Assembly: GCA_936914845.1 (NCBI GenBank)
Contig: CAKZGE010000002.1
Span: 124,001-188,000 of the forward strand
From: an uncultured Chloracidobacterium sp.
Lineage (GTDB): Bacteria; Acidobacteriota; Blastocatellia; Pyrinomonadales; Pyrinomonadaceae
Direction of reading: 5' to 3'
Length of the DNA: 64,000 bases
Under the pieces are notes generated by a model. That model searched no databases. It was not told the origin of the DNA and saw only the letters and a list, made by a program, of their open reading frames with translations. Of this stretch, positions 34,275-42,627 are shown piece after piece; position 1 is the first letter of the stretch; the number at the start of each line of letters is the position of its first letter. The position numbers and the translations under genes were made by a program.

Positions 34275-34517
34275 TTAGGCGATCAGATCGCTCTCAAGCA
34301 CGTCATCAGCTTCTTCACAGGCCATCGCAGCAAAATTGCCGAGCCGCGTATCGATCTCCGTGCGGTATATCTCGAAAACAGCGGTCGAAAGCTGTGAGAA
34401 TTCATCTTTTGTAAACGTAAGACAGACATTGTCCGTGCGAAGATGAACGCTTTGACATTCAGCACAGAACCACATCTGAAGCTGTTTGGGTGCATTCGCA
34501 AAATTGTTATGCTCCAT
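34275..34517 (-). CDS. Small CxxC-x-H mini-protein (second of the local family)
   Basis: An 80-residue protein with the motif WFCAECQSVHL followed by LTFTKDEFSQL. It has the W-x-C-x-x-C-x-x-x-H-L core, an L-x-F strand and an EF helix start, all shared with the protein at 37862-38101. AAGGAG lies 7 bases before the ATG, so this start is well supported. It is the first gene of the run 34275, 34033, 33843, rpsD and lies 212 bases downstream of the TonB receptor gene. A probable cytoplasmic metal-site mini-protein; the role is unknown. Confidence 0.7.
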   Translation of the reverse strand: MEHNNFANAPKQLQMWFCAECQSVHLRTDNVCLTFTKDEFSQLSTAVFEIYRTEIDTRLGNFAAMACEEADDVLESDLIA

Positions 34518-34729
34518 CGAAGATCTCCTTATGCAAATAAAGGTGAAACCGCCGGCATATTCGGCTTGTAGGCCGACGGTCTCGGTTTTTCCCGGCTTGG
34601 GTTTGACTGACTATGACACACTAAAGCCGAGAAAGACTTTCAAAACAAAGAGATGGGGGTTAGGCAATTTGAACGGATGACCGGAAAAATTCAGAAAAAC
34701 CGGCCATCCGTGCGGAGCCCGCAAGCAGA
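34518..34729. other. Intergenic region downstream of the TonB receptor, with a hairpin
   Basis: On the minus strand an 8-base stem with one G-U pair (CCGTCGGC paired to GCCGGCGG, 15-base loop) lies about 30 bases upstream of the 34517 start. It may end the receptor transcript or form a leader for the mini-protein run. No gene is visible in this stretch. Confidence 0.4.
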
Positions 34730-37018
34730 TCACTTCTTGCGGTCGAAATTCCAGCGAAGTCCGGCCCGAAACGTGCGGCCGACGTCCGCTCTATCAAGCG
34801 GCAGCGGTGATGCCGGAGATGCCGGGTTCGCTAAACCGGTGTTCGGGTCTTGGCTATTGAAAATGTTGTCAACCGCACCGAATATCTCGAAACCTTTGAT
34901 CAGAGACTTGGAACCGTACAGGTCGAATAGCTGATATGCCGGAGCCTGTCGCGTCGCCGACGTCCAATAGTTGCCAAAGAAAGTGCCGCGGAAGTTGGCA
35001 TTAATGCCGTAACGGGTGTTGTCATAAGCGATCTTCATAAATCCATGATGCTTATGGCGGAATGTCAGCGGAAGCTGTGTGCGTTTATCTTTGGTTTCTA
35101 GAAAAGTGTAAGCACCGCTGACAGAAAACCCGTGCGGCAGGACATATGAAGCGTCGGCCTCGATACCTTGCGTGTAAACATTGGCTAAATTCCGGTACAC
35201 AAATAGCATTACCGGGTAAAAATCGACGTATTGACTAAGCGTCGGGTCAACATTCACGTTGGCAAGAGCTGCTTCAACTGCAGCACGGGTCGGAAACGTG
35301 CCAAGCGACTGGGAATTGATCAAATTGCGGACATCATTCCGGAAAAAGTTGAGACCGAACCGCAGCTTGCGGGAAAAGCCATTGAATTCACCGCCAAGCT
35401 GCCAGGACCCGGAGTGCTCGGGCTGCAGATCTTGGTTGCCTAACACCTGATAACGGAACAGCGGATTGGCAAACTTGTAATAGAGTTGGCCCAGATCAGG
35501 TGCTCGAAAGCCGCGTCCCCATGAAGCTCGGGCATAAAGGTTGTCATTGATGCGGAAATTCAACCCGAACCGCGGCGAACCGGCAGTTCCAAATACAGAA
35601 TGGTGGTCAAGCCGGGCTCCGGCCGTAAATGTCACGCGGTTGAAGAAGTTCATCTTGTCCTGAACCCAAACCGTCTGTGTATTGGCTTCGCCGCGGTCGT
35701 TTTGAAGACGAAATAGCCCGCTGTATTTGTTCTTAACGAATTCAGCACCGGCCTGCAAAAAGTGGCTTTCGCCGATTATCCGCGAGATCGTGAAATCGAA
35801 TTTTCCGTAGCGTTCGAACAAATTGCCGTCCGGGAGGTTAACTCCCGTCTGGGTCGTATTGCGATAGATCTCGTCGAAGCGCGCCAGATATCCGCGAACC
35901 TGCAAATTGGTTTTGCCGTCAATCGCCCAATCAGCCGTCAAACCGTAATTCTGCGTGTCGTCATCAACATCGATTATCTGGCGGCCTGTCGGGTTACCCA
36001 ACCCCGGTTCACCGACCACACGGCCCCGTGAATTGTTCCAATATCCGTTGGCAAACCCGATCACCGAAAAATTCGGCGTGAATTGATATTTCAACTTACC
36101 GTAGGTGTCGTAGCGATGATAACCGGAACCGTCGGTTGTGAAATCGCTCGGGAAAAGATCGAAACCATTGTTCTTGTGGCGTTCGAGATTAAAAACGCCG
36201 CTCAGCTTGTCTTTGACGAAACCGATGCGGCCGCGCGTGTCCAATGCACCAAAGCTGCCGCCCGATATCTGAGCCGAAGCCGAAAACGGAGTCGTCTGCT
36301 CTTGGGTCCGAAGATTTATTACACCGCCGATGGCGTCGGAACCGTAAAGAGCGCTTGACGCCCCTTTGACAACTTCGACGCTTTCCAACCGCCCGACGGA
36401 CTGGCGGTCGAGATTGATAATTCCGCTTTTCACGCCGCGGGCCCCGACGACCGGCTGGCCGTCCAAAAGCACAAGCACTTGACGCGAATCGATCCCCTGC
36501 ACCTGCTCGCCCGTGACCGGCGTGGTTTCCGATCCGCGACGTGTGACCACGCCCGGTATTTCCCGAAGAGCTTCACCGACCGTTTCGTAGCCGGTATCTT
36601 TAAGATCTTTTGAGGTCAGAACATCGACCTTTGTGCTCAGCGTTTCCCGCAGCTCTTCTTGCCGCGAACTCGTAAAAACGGTCACCTCTTCCTGTACCGC
36701 TTCGGGCTGCAGCGTGACATCGGCATTCTGCTGCTTCGCAGGAGTCAGTGTTTGCGTCGTACGGCCGAAACCTTTGGCGGACGTGATCAATTCGAATTCG
36801 TCCGTACTAAGCCCTTTGAACTCGAATCGTCCTGAATTGTCGGTGGAAACTATCCGGTCGAGCCCGGTCTTTTTATTTCGTAGAACAACGGTCGCTCCGG
36901 CGATCGGGGAGCCCGCACCGTCCGTGACGGTACCGGAAATGATAGAAGATTGGGCATTCGCGACGAATGCAAATACAAATATTGCAAAAAATGATAAGAA
37001 TAGGCGCTTGCCGGCCAT
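34730..37018 (-). CDS. TonB-dependent outer-membrane receptor, probably haem/iron
   Basis: A 762-residue outer-membrane receptor that takes up large ligands with TonB energy. The signal peptide ends near VANAQ. A carboxypeptidase-regulatory-like domain (GTVTDGAGSPIAGATVVLRN) sits at the N-terminus, then a plug with VDVLTSKDLKDTGYETVGEALREIPG and VEVVKGASSALYGSDAIGGVINLRT. In the barrel, GFRAPDLGQLYYK and GNQDLQPEH are placed like the FRAP and NPNL boxes of haem receptors, and it ends with GLRWNFDRKK. A gene for haem oxygenase lies upstream on the same strand, so haem or another iron ligand is the best guess. The leader has a strong hairpin (arms 37048-37055 and 37073-37080). Confidence 0.88.
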   Translation of the reverse strand: MAGKRLFLSFFAIFVFAFVANAQSSIISGTVTDGAGSPIAGATVVLRNKKTGLDRIVSTDNSGRFEFKGLSTDEFELITSAKGFGRTTQTLTPAKQQNADVTLQPEAVQEEVTVFTSSRQEELRETLSTKVDVLTSKDLKDTGYETVGEALREIPGVVTRRGSETTPVTGEQVQGIDSRQVLVLLDGQPVVGARGVKSGIINLDRQSVGRLESVEVVKGASSALYGSDAIGGVINLRTQEQTTPFSASAQISGGSFGALDTRGRIGFVKDKLSGVFNLERHKNNGFDLFPSDFTTDGSGYHRYDTYGKLKYQFTPNFSVIGFANGYWNNSRGRVVGEPGLGNPTGRQIIDVDDDTQNYGLTADWAIDGKTNLQVRGYLARFDEIYRNTTQTGVNLPDGNLFERYGKFDFTISRIIGESHFLQAGAEFVKNKYSGLFRLQNDRGEANTQTVWVQDKMNFFNRVTFTAGARLDHHSVFGTAGSPRFGLNFRINDNLYARASWGRGFRAPDLGQLYYKFANPLFRYQVLGNQDLQPEHSGSWQLGGEFNGFSRKLRFGLNFFRNDVRNLINSQSLGTFPTRAAVEAALANVNVDPTLSQYVDFYPVMLFVYRNLANVYTQGIEADASYVLPHGFSVSGAYTFLETKDKRTQLPLTFRHKHHGFMKIAYDNTRYGINANFRGTFFGNYWTSATRQAPAYQLFDLYGSKSLIKGFEIFGAVDNIFNSQDPNTGLANPASPASPLPLDRADVGRTFRAGLRWNFDRKK

Positions 37019-37047
37019 AATATTAAACTCCTAGCTTGCTATCGAAT

Positions 37048-37080
37048 GCCGGCAAAATTAAACTCTAAAAGGTTGCCGGC
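37048..37080 (-). promoter_or_regulatory. Leader hairpin upstream of the TonB receptor
   Basis: Eight-base perfect arms (GCCGGCAA and TTGCCGGC) lie about 30-60 bases before the receptor ATG. A second stem (37114-37123 with 37144-37153, nine of ten pairs) lies further upstream. The leader is structured, but no named riboswitch motif was recognised. Confidence 0.4.
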
Positions 37081-37230
37081 CTAATTTTAAGAATAAGGTT
37101 GCTTAACCAAGTAGGTCTGCGTGTTGGATTTCTCAGGTCATAGCACGCAGGCCATTCTTTTGTTCAAAACTGAATATCGGTCATAAAAAGCGGTTCGGCA
37201 AATTATGACAGTTGAAAATTCCTCGCTCAA

Positions 37231-37821
37231 TTAATTAGCGGATCTGATAAGGGTCAAAGGCTTTTCGAAACATTTTCGAAAGCTGTCAAACGTGTCTTTT
37301 GCAGATCGAACGATCTCTTCATCAGCATTGGCTTCTTCGGCAAAGGCCGTTGCGGCCGTGCCAAAAGCCTTCCACATCGGCCCGACATTTGCTCCATAGC
37401 TGTTAAAGAATGCCCCGCCCGTTTCCGGGTCGATGCCGAGATGCTGTTTAAGATGGCGTGTAATGACCTGTCCGCCAAGCGTTGCCCCTTCCATCACATA
37501 CATGCTGCCAAATGCCTTGGCCGCCGAATCTTCTGCGGGGAGCTCGTCCCACAATCCGGCCGCCTTTACTTCGTCAAGCACGCCAAGAGCAGCAAGATCG
37601 CGTTCCAGCAAAGGCGTCTTTCGGCGTTCTTCGAAATCGAACCCGTCAACCGAAGCGGCGCCGGCGGCAACAGCCGGTTCTATCGCTGCATAAAATCGGT
37701 AAAATTTGCCGAGCAAGGCTTTATAATCATCAAGCGTGAACATCCGGTTCATCACATCAACTGTATTTTCAAGTGCTTCATGCTGTTCGCGGGTCGCTTC
37801 TTTAAGTTTTGCAAGTATCAT
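37231..37821 (-). CDS. Biliverdin-producing haem oxygenase
   Basis: Haem oxygenase opens haem to biliverdin, iron and CO, releasing iron from imported haem, or making the chromophore of bacteriophytochromes. About 196 residues with the proximal histidine in REQHEALE and the distal-helix glycines in GSMYVMEGATLGGQVI. The ATG at 37821 is the better start because AGGAGA sits 6 bases upstream; the frame can extend to 37842. It is 40 bases after the CxxC-protein gene and 212 bases before the TonB receptor gene. The context favours iron acquisition. No phytochrome gene is in the window. Confidence 0.9.
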   Translation of the reverse strand: MILAKLKEATREQHEALENTVDVMNRMFTLDDYKALLGKFYRFYAAIEPAVAAGAASVDGFDFEERRKTPLLERDLAALGVLDEVKAAGLWDELPAEDSAAKAFGSMYVMEGATLGGQVITRHLKQHLGIDPETGGAFFNSYGANVGPMWKAFGTAATAFAEEANADEEIVRSAKDTFDSFRKCFEKPLTLIRSAN

Positions 37822-37861
37822 ATCGATTCTCCTGTCTTTCAATTCTTCTTAATTTTAGCAC

Positions 37862-38101
37862 TCAATGAACTGTGCTGCTCTTTCCGGCCTGCAAAACTTC
37901 GTCGACGCTGAAGCCCTTTCCGGTAACGAATTCGATCGGCTTTTGGATCTCTGAAAGACAAGCAATGGCCGAATTTACAAAATTCGAAAATTCGGAGCGG
38001 TCAAAACTGAGAACCGAACCTGCGACCTGCAGATGAAACTTCCCACACGCTTCGCAATCCCAAATATGCGTTCTGTCTTTTGCTTGTCCCACTGTTCCCA
38101 T
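37862..38101 (-). CDS. Small CxxC-x-H mini-protein (first of the local family)
   Basis: A 79-residue protein with IWDCEACGKFHLQVAGSVLSF, the same W-x-C-x-x-C-x-x-x-H-L core as the protein at 34275-34517. The C-terminal half contains SEFSNFVNSAIACL. It is the first gene of a tight pair with haem oxygenase. Similar small proteins in Bacteroidota (I think of DUF6686-type proteins, but am not certain) have the same core. The cysteines and histidine could bind zinc, iron or haem. No signal peptide. Confidence 0.7.
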   Translation of the reverse strand: MGTVGQAKDRTHIWDCEACGKFHLQVAGSVLSFDRSEFSNFVNSAIACLSEIQKPIEFVTGKGFSVDEVLQAGKSSTVH

Positions 38102-38186
38102 AACGAACGCTCATTTGAAAATGAAAGTCGATTTCAGTAATCTAATATCTCTTATTGCCGATGTCAAGAGCATTATTTAAAAATAG

Positions 38187-38215
38187 AAAAGGCCCGCCGG
38201 ATCAGCGGACCTTTT
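38187..38215 (-). terminator. Intrinsic terminator of the 38237-40129 gene
   Basis: Arms AAAAGGCCCGC (38187-38197) and GCGGACCTTTT (38205-38215) are paired on the minus strand with one mismatch, with T-rich sequence beyond. It lies 20 bases past the stop. Confidence 0.8.
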
Positions 38216-38236
38216 TAAAATAGATGCGGTGTTTTA

Positions 38237-40129
38237 TTACGGATTGGTAACAAAATCCGGCATCGTCGTGTTTGTATTCAAGGTCACCGACGTGCTTGAA
38301 GTGGTAAATGTATAGCGTTTCGAATTGATCGTCACGGTATAAGTACCGGTCGGCAAGCTATCAAATTTGAAATAGCCGAACGGCCCGGTTACCGCAGTCC
38401 AAGTCTGTGTGGCACCCGTTGCACGAACATGTGCTCCGGCAACGCCGCGCCCGGAAGCGGTTACAGCTCGGCCGGACAAACTAGCATTGGCCGGTGCGGT
38501 TCCGCCAATTTCGTCTGCACCTATGTCCGGAGTCGTCGCACTGCGTGCATCTCCGTCGATGTCGGTTGTGACGGTCGCGATCGGGGTCGCCAGGTTCAGA
38601 ACCGGGCTGCTTGCCTGAAGGTGGTTATCCGTCGTTGAAACAAACATCGGATCGACCGAGACTGACGCGGCATCGCCGCCGGTGTAAGTTTGCCATGCTG
38701 CTAAGGTCGCATGAACGGTGGTTCCGACGCGGCCAATATTAGCAGCAACGTAATCGTTATTATTGATCGCGGAAAAAACACCGGCACCGGCAGTACCATT
38801 ATTGATCACGGCAAAAGGATTGCCGACGGTCTGTGTGCTTGAAAGGATGTTGTTCCGCAGATCGACGGCACCGGTACCGGTTACAGCGGACGTAATATTG
38901 ACCGCCGCGGTAATGCTTCCGGCTGCAGTTTGGTTTACCGGAAGGCTTACCGAATTGTACCAAACGGAGTAGCCGCCGCCGGCCGAAACGACGATACCGT
39001 AACCATTGTCACCCACGCCGACACCGTTGAAACCGGCACCGGTCACTTCATTGATGAAATTATTGTAAACTGCTACGGCTGATGCAGTGCCTGTCTGGCC
39101 GAGCGTGATGCCCGCTGCTCCCCACCCGCCGGTATTGATCTGTTTGACCTCGCGGATCCTGTTGCCGGAAACGACACCGCCATTCATAGCGCCGGCCAAT
39201 TGTATGCCATGCATCGTAGCGGTACTGGTGGTGGTGGAGATAACGCCGGTGATGGAATTATTAGCGATCGTAAAATTCTGCGCGTTTGCCAAAAGCAATC
39301 CGCGGAAGTTCATCTTCTCGGCGGCAACGGTCGAACCGATCTCATTGCCGGAGATCACCCAATTCTGATCGAATGTAGTAGCACCGCCGAAGGCATAGAT
39401 AGCATTTTGAGCCTTGATCAACTTATTGTTCGTGATCTTATTGTTGTTGTTCGGAGCTTCGGCCGGGCTGCCAAAGGTAGAGCTGCCGGCAATGACCCCG
39501 GCGATGATGTTGCTGGCTGCGGAACCCTGGATATTGACGTTTTTGATCGTATTGTTGGAAGCTCCGTTAGAAGTTCCGGCACTTCGAAGCCAGATAGCTA
39601 CTGACGTCGTTGTAGCATTGCTTACCGTCAAGCTTTTGTCCGTGCCGCCCGAAAGCGATCCGTCGATCGTAACGTTATCAGCACCATTAAGGATAATGAT
39701 AGCGGAGCTGGCGGCTGAGGTCCCGTTGATCACGCGGGCTCCTCCGCTTGGTTTGATCGTAACGGTAAATCCGCCGGCTACCTCATTTAGGGCAACCGCA
39801 CCGGTTTCGGCCGTCAGGTCAGATGTAATATTGAACGTAATGTTGCTGGTAGCTCCGCCCGTATTGAGGGCTTCAAACGCTCCTCCGGCATTTGTCAAAG
39901 ACGTGTACGTTTGTCCCGTCCCGACACTTATCTCTCCGTCAAGTGAAGGTGCCGCGGCGGCATCAACACGACGGATCGAAGCGCGAACATCAGTCGCTTC
40001 TGCAGGTGCAACATAGCCGTCAACGGTCAACCGATCGCCCCGAAGCCCAGAGCGTTCTTGGCCGGCAACCCCTGTCGCACAGACCGCCGCCGTTAAAAGA
40101 ACCGATAGAAAAGAACCAAACTTCTTCAT
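38237..40129 (-). CDS. Secreted parallel beta-helix-like protein with a C-terminal regulatory-like tail domain
   Basis: A 630-residue exported protein (signal peptide ends near GVAGQ). Residues about 80-520 show regular N-x-x-I/F and G-rich strands (for example FTITSNSIT-type repeats, NNKITNNKLIKAQNAIYAFGG, ISGNEIG, ITGVISTT), typical of right-handed beta-helix or parallel beta-helix repeat proteins. The last 80 residues form a compact domain (SGRAVTASGRGVAGAHVRATG, GYFKFDSLPTGTYTVTI, DFVTNP) like a carboxypeptidase-regulatory domain. The same tail type occurs in the next gene upstream at 40303-41694. Function unknown; surface display or substrate binding is plausible. Confidence 0.8.
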   Translation of the reverse strand: MKKFGSFLSVLLTAAVCATGVAGQERSGLRGDRLTVDGYVAPAEATDVRASIRRVDAAAAPSLDGEISVGTGQTYTSLTNAGGAFEALNTGGATSNITFNITSDLTAETGAVALNEVAGGFTVTIKPSGGARVINGTSAASSAIIILNGADNVTIDGSLSGGTDKSLTVSNATTTSVAIWLRSAGTSNGASNNTIKNVNIQGSAASNIIAGVIAGSSTFGSPAEAPNNNNKITNNKLIKAQNAIYAFGGATTFDQNWVISGNEIGSTVAAEKMNFRGLLLANAQNFTIANNSITGVISTTTSTATMHGIQLAGAMNGGVVSGNRIREVKQINTGGWGAAGITLGQTGTASAVAVYNNFINEVTGAGFNGVGVGDNGYGIVVSAGGGYSVWYNSVSLPVNQTAAGSITAAVNITSAVTGTGAVDLRNNILSSTQTVGNPFAVINNGTAGAGVFSAINNNDYVAANIGRVGTTVHATLAAWQTYTGGDAASVSVDPMFVSTTDNHLQASSPVLNLATPIATVTTDIDGDARSATTPDIGADEIGGTAPANASLSGRAVTASGRGVAGAHVRATGATQTWTAVTGPFGYFKFDSLPTGTYTVTINSKRYTFTTSSTSVTLNTNTTMPDFVTNP

Positions 40130-40302
40130 TTTGCCTCCCCGAGTTTAAAGTAAATGGAAACCCGCTGTCGGACAGCGAGAGCGCCGGGCCCTGAACAACA
40201 AAATTACTGACTGCGAGAAACGTTAAAGACCCTGCTGATAAAAGGTGATAAGCCATTATCAGTATTTGCACATCGAAAGTCAACGATTTTTCCGCCGATC
40301 TA

Positions 40303-41694
40303 TTAGCGGTCGCCAACAAAATCTGCGTCGGTAACGGTGTCGTTCACGGACACCACCCGCACAGGTTCGGCAAAGGTGAATTGTTTTGCCGAAACAGACA
40401 AGAAATATGTACCGCCCGCGGGCACGTCTTCAATTCGATAATATCCAAAGGCGTTTGATGTAGCCCGTTTGGCTTCCGCCATTTCCGGTCCGCCCAGCGT
40501 TATCCGAACATTGGGAATGCCGCGGCCGCTGCGGTCCGATATTCGGCCGGCAATACTGACATTTGCCGCCGTCGGCACCACATTGACCGGAGCCGGAGCC
40601 ACGCCGCGAAACGCCGTATCGGGTGCAGCCGTCGCGAGCAGTACGGGCACGGCCGTCGGCGCTACATTGTATCCATTAGCATCGACAAATTTGACGAGTT
40701 GAGTACCACTTCGAGTCGCGACCAGCGTGACTGTACCATCGGCAGCAACTGATCCGGCGAGACCGGCAAACTGCGCCGCGGGAATCGATGGATTTGACGA
40801 CGTGGGAAATGTTCCTAGATATACCCAAGTTCCCGCGGCGATTCGAAAGGCATATTTTCTGACACCGCGTGGACTATTTTGGTCGGCTATGTACAGCGTG
40901 TCTGATCCCTCAACGTCGGAGGAGAGATCCGCAAAAAAGAAGCCATTTGGCGTTATATTATTTTCCACCCCCGACAGAAGGGTAGTTGTTTGCGTAGGTC
41001 CTGACGGCAAACCAGTTCCTACCTTTCCCATGCGTAGATTTGTCGAAGTGTTCGAAGATGTGTAGATCTGTCCATCAAAGATATGAATTACATGGCTGTC
41101 ATACCTTTGATCGCTTATTTGCACACTCGATTCGTCTGTCCCGATCGGAGTGTAGATAGTTCCCGCCACTGCTCCAACAGCCCAAAACGAGGTGCCATCC
41201 AAACTTGCGGCGCTTCGAATATGATTGGTTCCAAAACCCCTAATTCCCGTTGTTATGTTTATCGCTTTATCCCGATCGACCCTAGCGATCGTCCGCGGGT
41301 TCGAATCTGAATGTGGCGTGCCTCCGAGTGCCGTTAAATAGCCAGGCACAATAATGTACCTTTTATTGTAGGAGCGGGTGATCTGACATTGGGTTCGCTC
41401 AATACCAGGAACAGTAATGCCATAATTCGGCCCGCTCCTAGCGACAGGCAGCGGCGTGCTTGAAACCAATGTTCCATCCAGCGTGTATTCGTCCAGAAAT
41501 ATCGGTGCGGCGGAAGCGGATAGGCCAATTGTACCATCACCTACACGGCAAACGACGAAGTTCCCGGCGGTGAACGCCTGCGGTTCAGCCAAAGTGCCTT
41601 TTGTCTTGTTCGACGCTGTTTGGGCAATGGTTATGCCGCACAAACTGAATACGAGAGCCGCCAAGGCTGTCGTTCCTATCAAGGATCTCTTCAT
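40303..41694 (-). CDS. Secreted protein with the same C-terminal regulatory-like tail domain
   Basis: A 463-residue exported protein with a signal peptide ending near ITIAQ. The central part (about 40-360) is beta-rich and may form a propeller: it has repeats with TxLVKFVD-like strands and SDVEGSDTLYIAD. The C-terminal 85 residues (SIAGRISDRSGRGIPNVRITLGG, GYYRIEDVPAGGTYFLSVSAK, ADFVGDR) match the tail of the neighbouring 38237-40129 protein in layout. The two genes are 173 bases apart on the same strand, with a short palindrome between them (CGCTGTC/GACAGCG at 40163-40177). Function unknown. Confidence 0.75.
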   Translation of the reverse strand: MKRSLIGTTALAALVFSLCGITIAQTASNKTKGTLAEPQAFTAGNFVVCRVGDGTIGLSASAAPIFLDEYTLDGTLVSSTPLPVARSGPNYGITVPGIERTQCQITRSYNKRYIIVPGYLTALGGTPHSDSNPRTIARVDRDKAINITTGIRGFGTNHIRSAASLDGTSFWAVGAVAGTIYTPIGTDESSVQISDQRYDSHVIHIFDGQIYTSSNTSTNLRMGKVGTGLPSGPTQTTTLLSGVENNITPNGFFFADLSSDVEGSDTLYIADQNSPRGVRKYAFRIAAGTWVYLGTFPTSSNPSIPAAQFAGLAGSVAADGTVTLVATRSGTQLVKFVDANGYNVAPTAVPVLLATAAPDTAFRGVAPAPVNVVPTAANVSIAGRISDRSGRGIPNVRITLGGPEMAEAKRATSNAFGYYRIEDVPAGGTYFLSVSAKQFTFAEPVRVVSVNDTVTDADFVGDR

Positions 41695-41859
41695 GAATTG
41701 TAGTTTTTAACCTTTAAAAGATGTTCGACGCATTATAGCCGCAAAGCTTTTCTTTTATCAAACACAAAACGGCCGAATGTCATGTTATATCATCGATCGA
41801 TATTTACATTTTGCCCCATAGCTATTAAAATTCATTTCGGAGCATTCGTTCCAAGCCCG

Positions 41860-42627
41860 ATGAAGATCCTTACCATTGCCAAAAATACGTTCCGCGAAGC
41901 GGTTCGCGACCGCATTTTGTATAACCTGATCGTTTTCGTTTTGCTGATCATCGCTTGTGCGATCTTGCTCGGTGACCTGACAAACGGACAGGAGGTGCGC
42001 ACCATTTCCAATATCGGGCTGAATGCGATCTTGGTATTTGGCGTATTTATAGCCATTTTTACCGGGGTCAGCCTGGTTTCCAAGGAGATCGAAAAACGCA
42101 CGGTCTATGCGATATTCGCCAAACCGGTATCCCGCGGTGAATTCATTGCCGGGAAATACTTCGGCCTGCTACTGACGCTTTTGGTCAATGTAGCGGTAAT
42201 GGGTTTTGGCCTTTCGCTTGCTCTTCTTTATGTCGGCGGCAGAGATATGGCCATCTCCGTCTGGCCTTGTATCTTTCTGATCTTTCTTGAGCTGGCGATC
42301 TTAACGGCGGTGGCGGTGATGTTTTCGTCGTTCTCTTCGCCGGCATTGTCGGCTCTGCTTACCTTTTTTGTCTTCATTATCGGCCATCTCAGCTCATCTC
42401 TTCGCGATCTTGCCGCCGGCATAGGATCAAAAGCGACCATCTACTTTTTCGAGGCGGTCTATTATATTTTGCCGAATCTCGCCCTTTTCAGCTTTCGTAC
42501 GGAATCTGCCAATGGATTGGTGCCAAATTCAGCGATGATATTTGGCGGAATTGCCTACGCGGCGATCTATTCCGCCATTCTGCTGACGATCACGATCATG
42601 ATCTTCAACCGCCGCAACTTCAAATGA
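41860..42627 (+). CDS. ABC-2 type transporter permease
   Basis: A 255-residue membrane protein with six hydrophobic segments, from the ATG at 41860. The frame continues further upstream with a poorly conserved stretch. The N-terminus MKILTIAKNTFREAVRDRILYNLIVFVLL is typical of ABC-2 permeases (an amphipathic helix with arginines before helix 1). A large soluble loop is absent. It overlaps the TPR gene by 4 bases (ATGA), and the ATPase gene follows, so this is the membrane part of one exporter. The substrate is unknown. Confidence 0.88.
   Translation: MKILTIAKNTFREAVRDRILYNLIVFVLLIIACAILLGDLTNGQEVRTISNIGLNAILVFGVFIAIFTGVSLVSKEIEKRTVYAIFAKPVSRGEFIAGKYFGLLLTLLVNVAVMGFGLSLALLYVGGRDMAISVWPCIFLIFLELAILTAVAVMFSSFSSPALSALLTFFVFIIGHLSSSLRDLAAGIGSKATIYFFEAVYYILPNLALFSFRTESANGLVPNSAMIFGGIAYAAIYSAILLTITIMIFNRRNFK

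Noticed and set aside
37019..37230. Cobalamin-type riboswitch in the TonB receptor leader
   Set aside because: The leader has stable stems but no B12-box-like sequence was found, and the nearby haem oxygenase supports another ligand.
38105..38130. A TGAAA-N5-TTTCA inverted repeat upstream of the mini-protein gene as a Fur or iron box
   Set aside because: The match to the 19-base Fur consensus is weak and AT-rich chance palindromes are common. I did not list it as a regulatory site.
39414..40016. 200-residue plus-strand frame inside 38237-40129
   Set aside because: It mirrors the secreted beta-helix gene on the other strand. Its hydrophobic look comes from the Thr/Ala/Val-rich codons read backwards.
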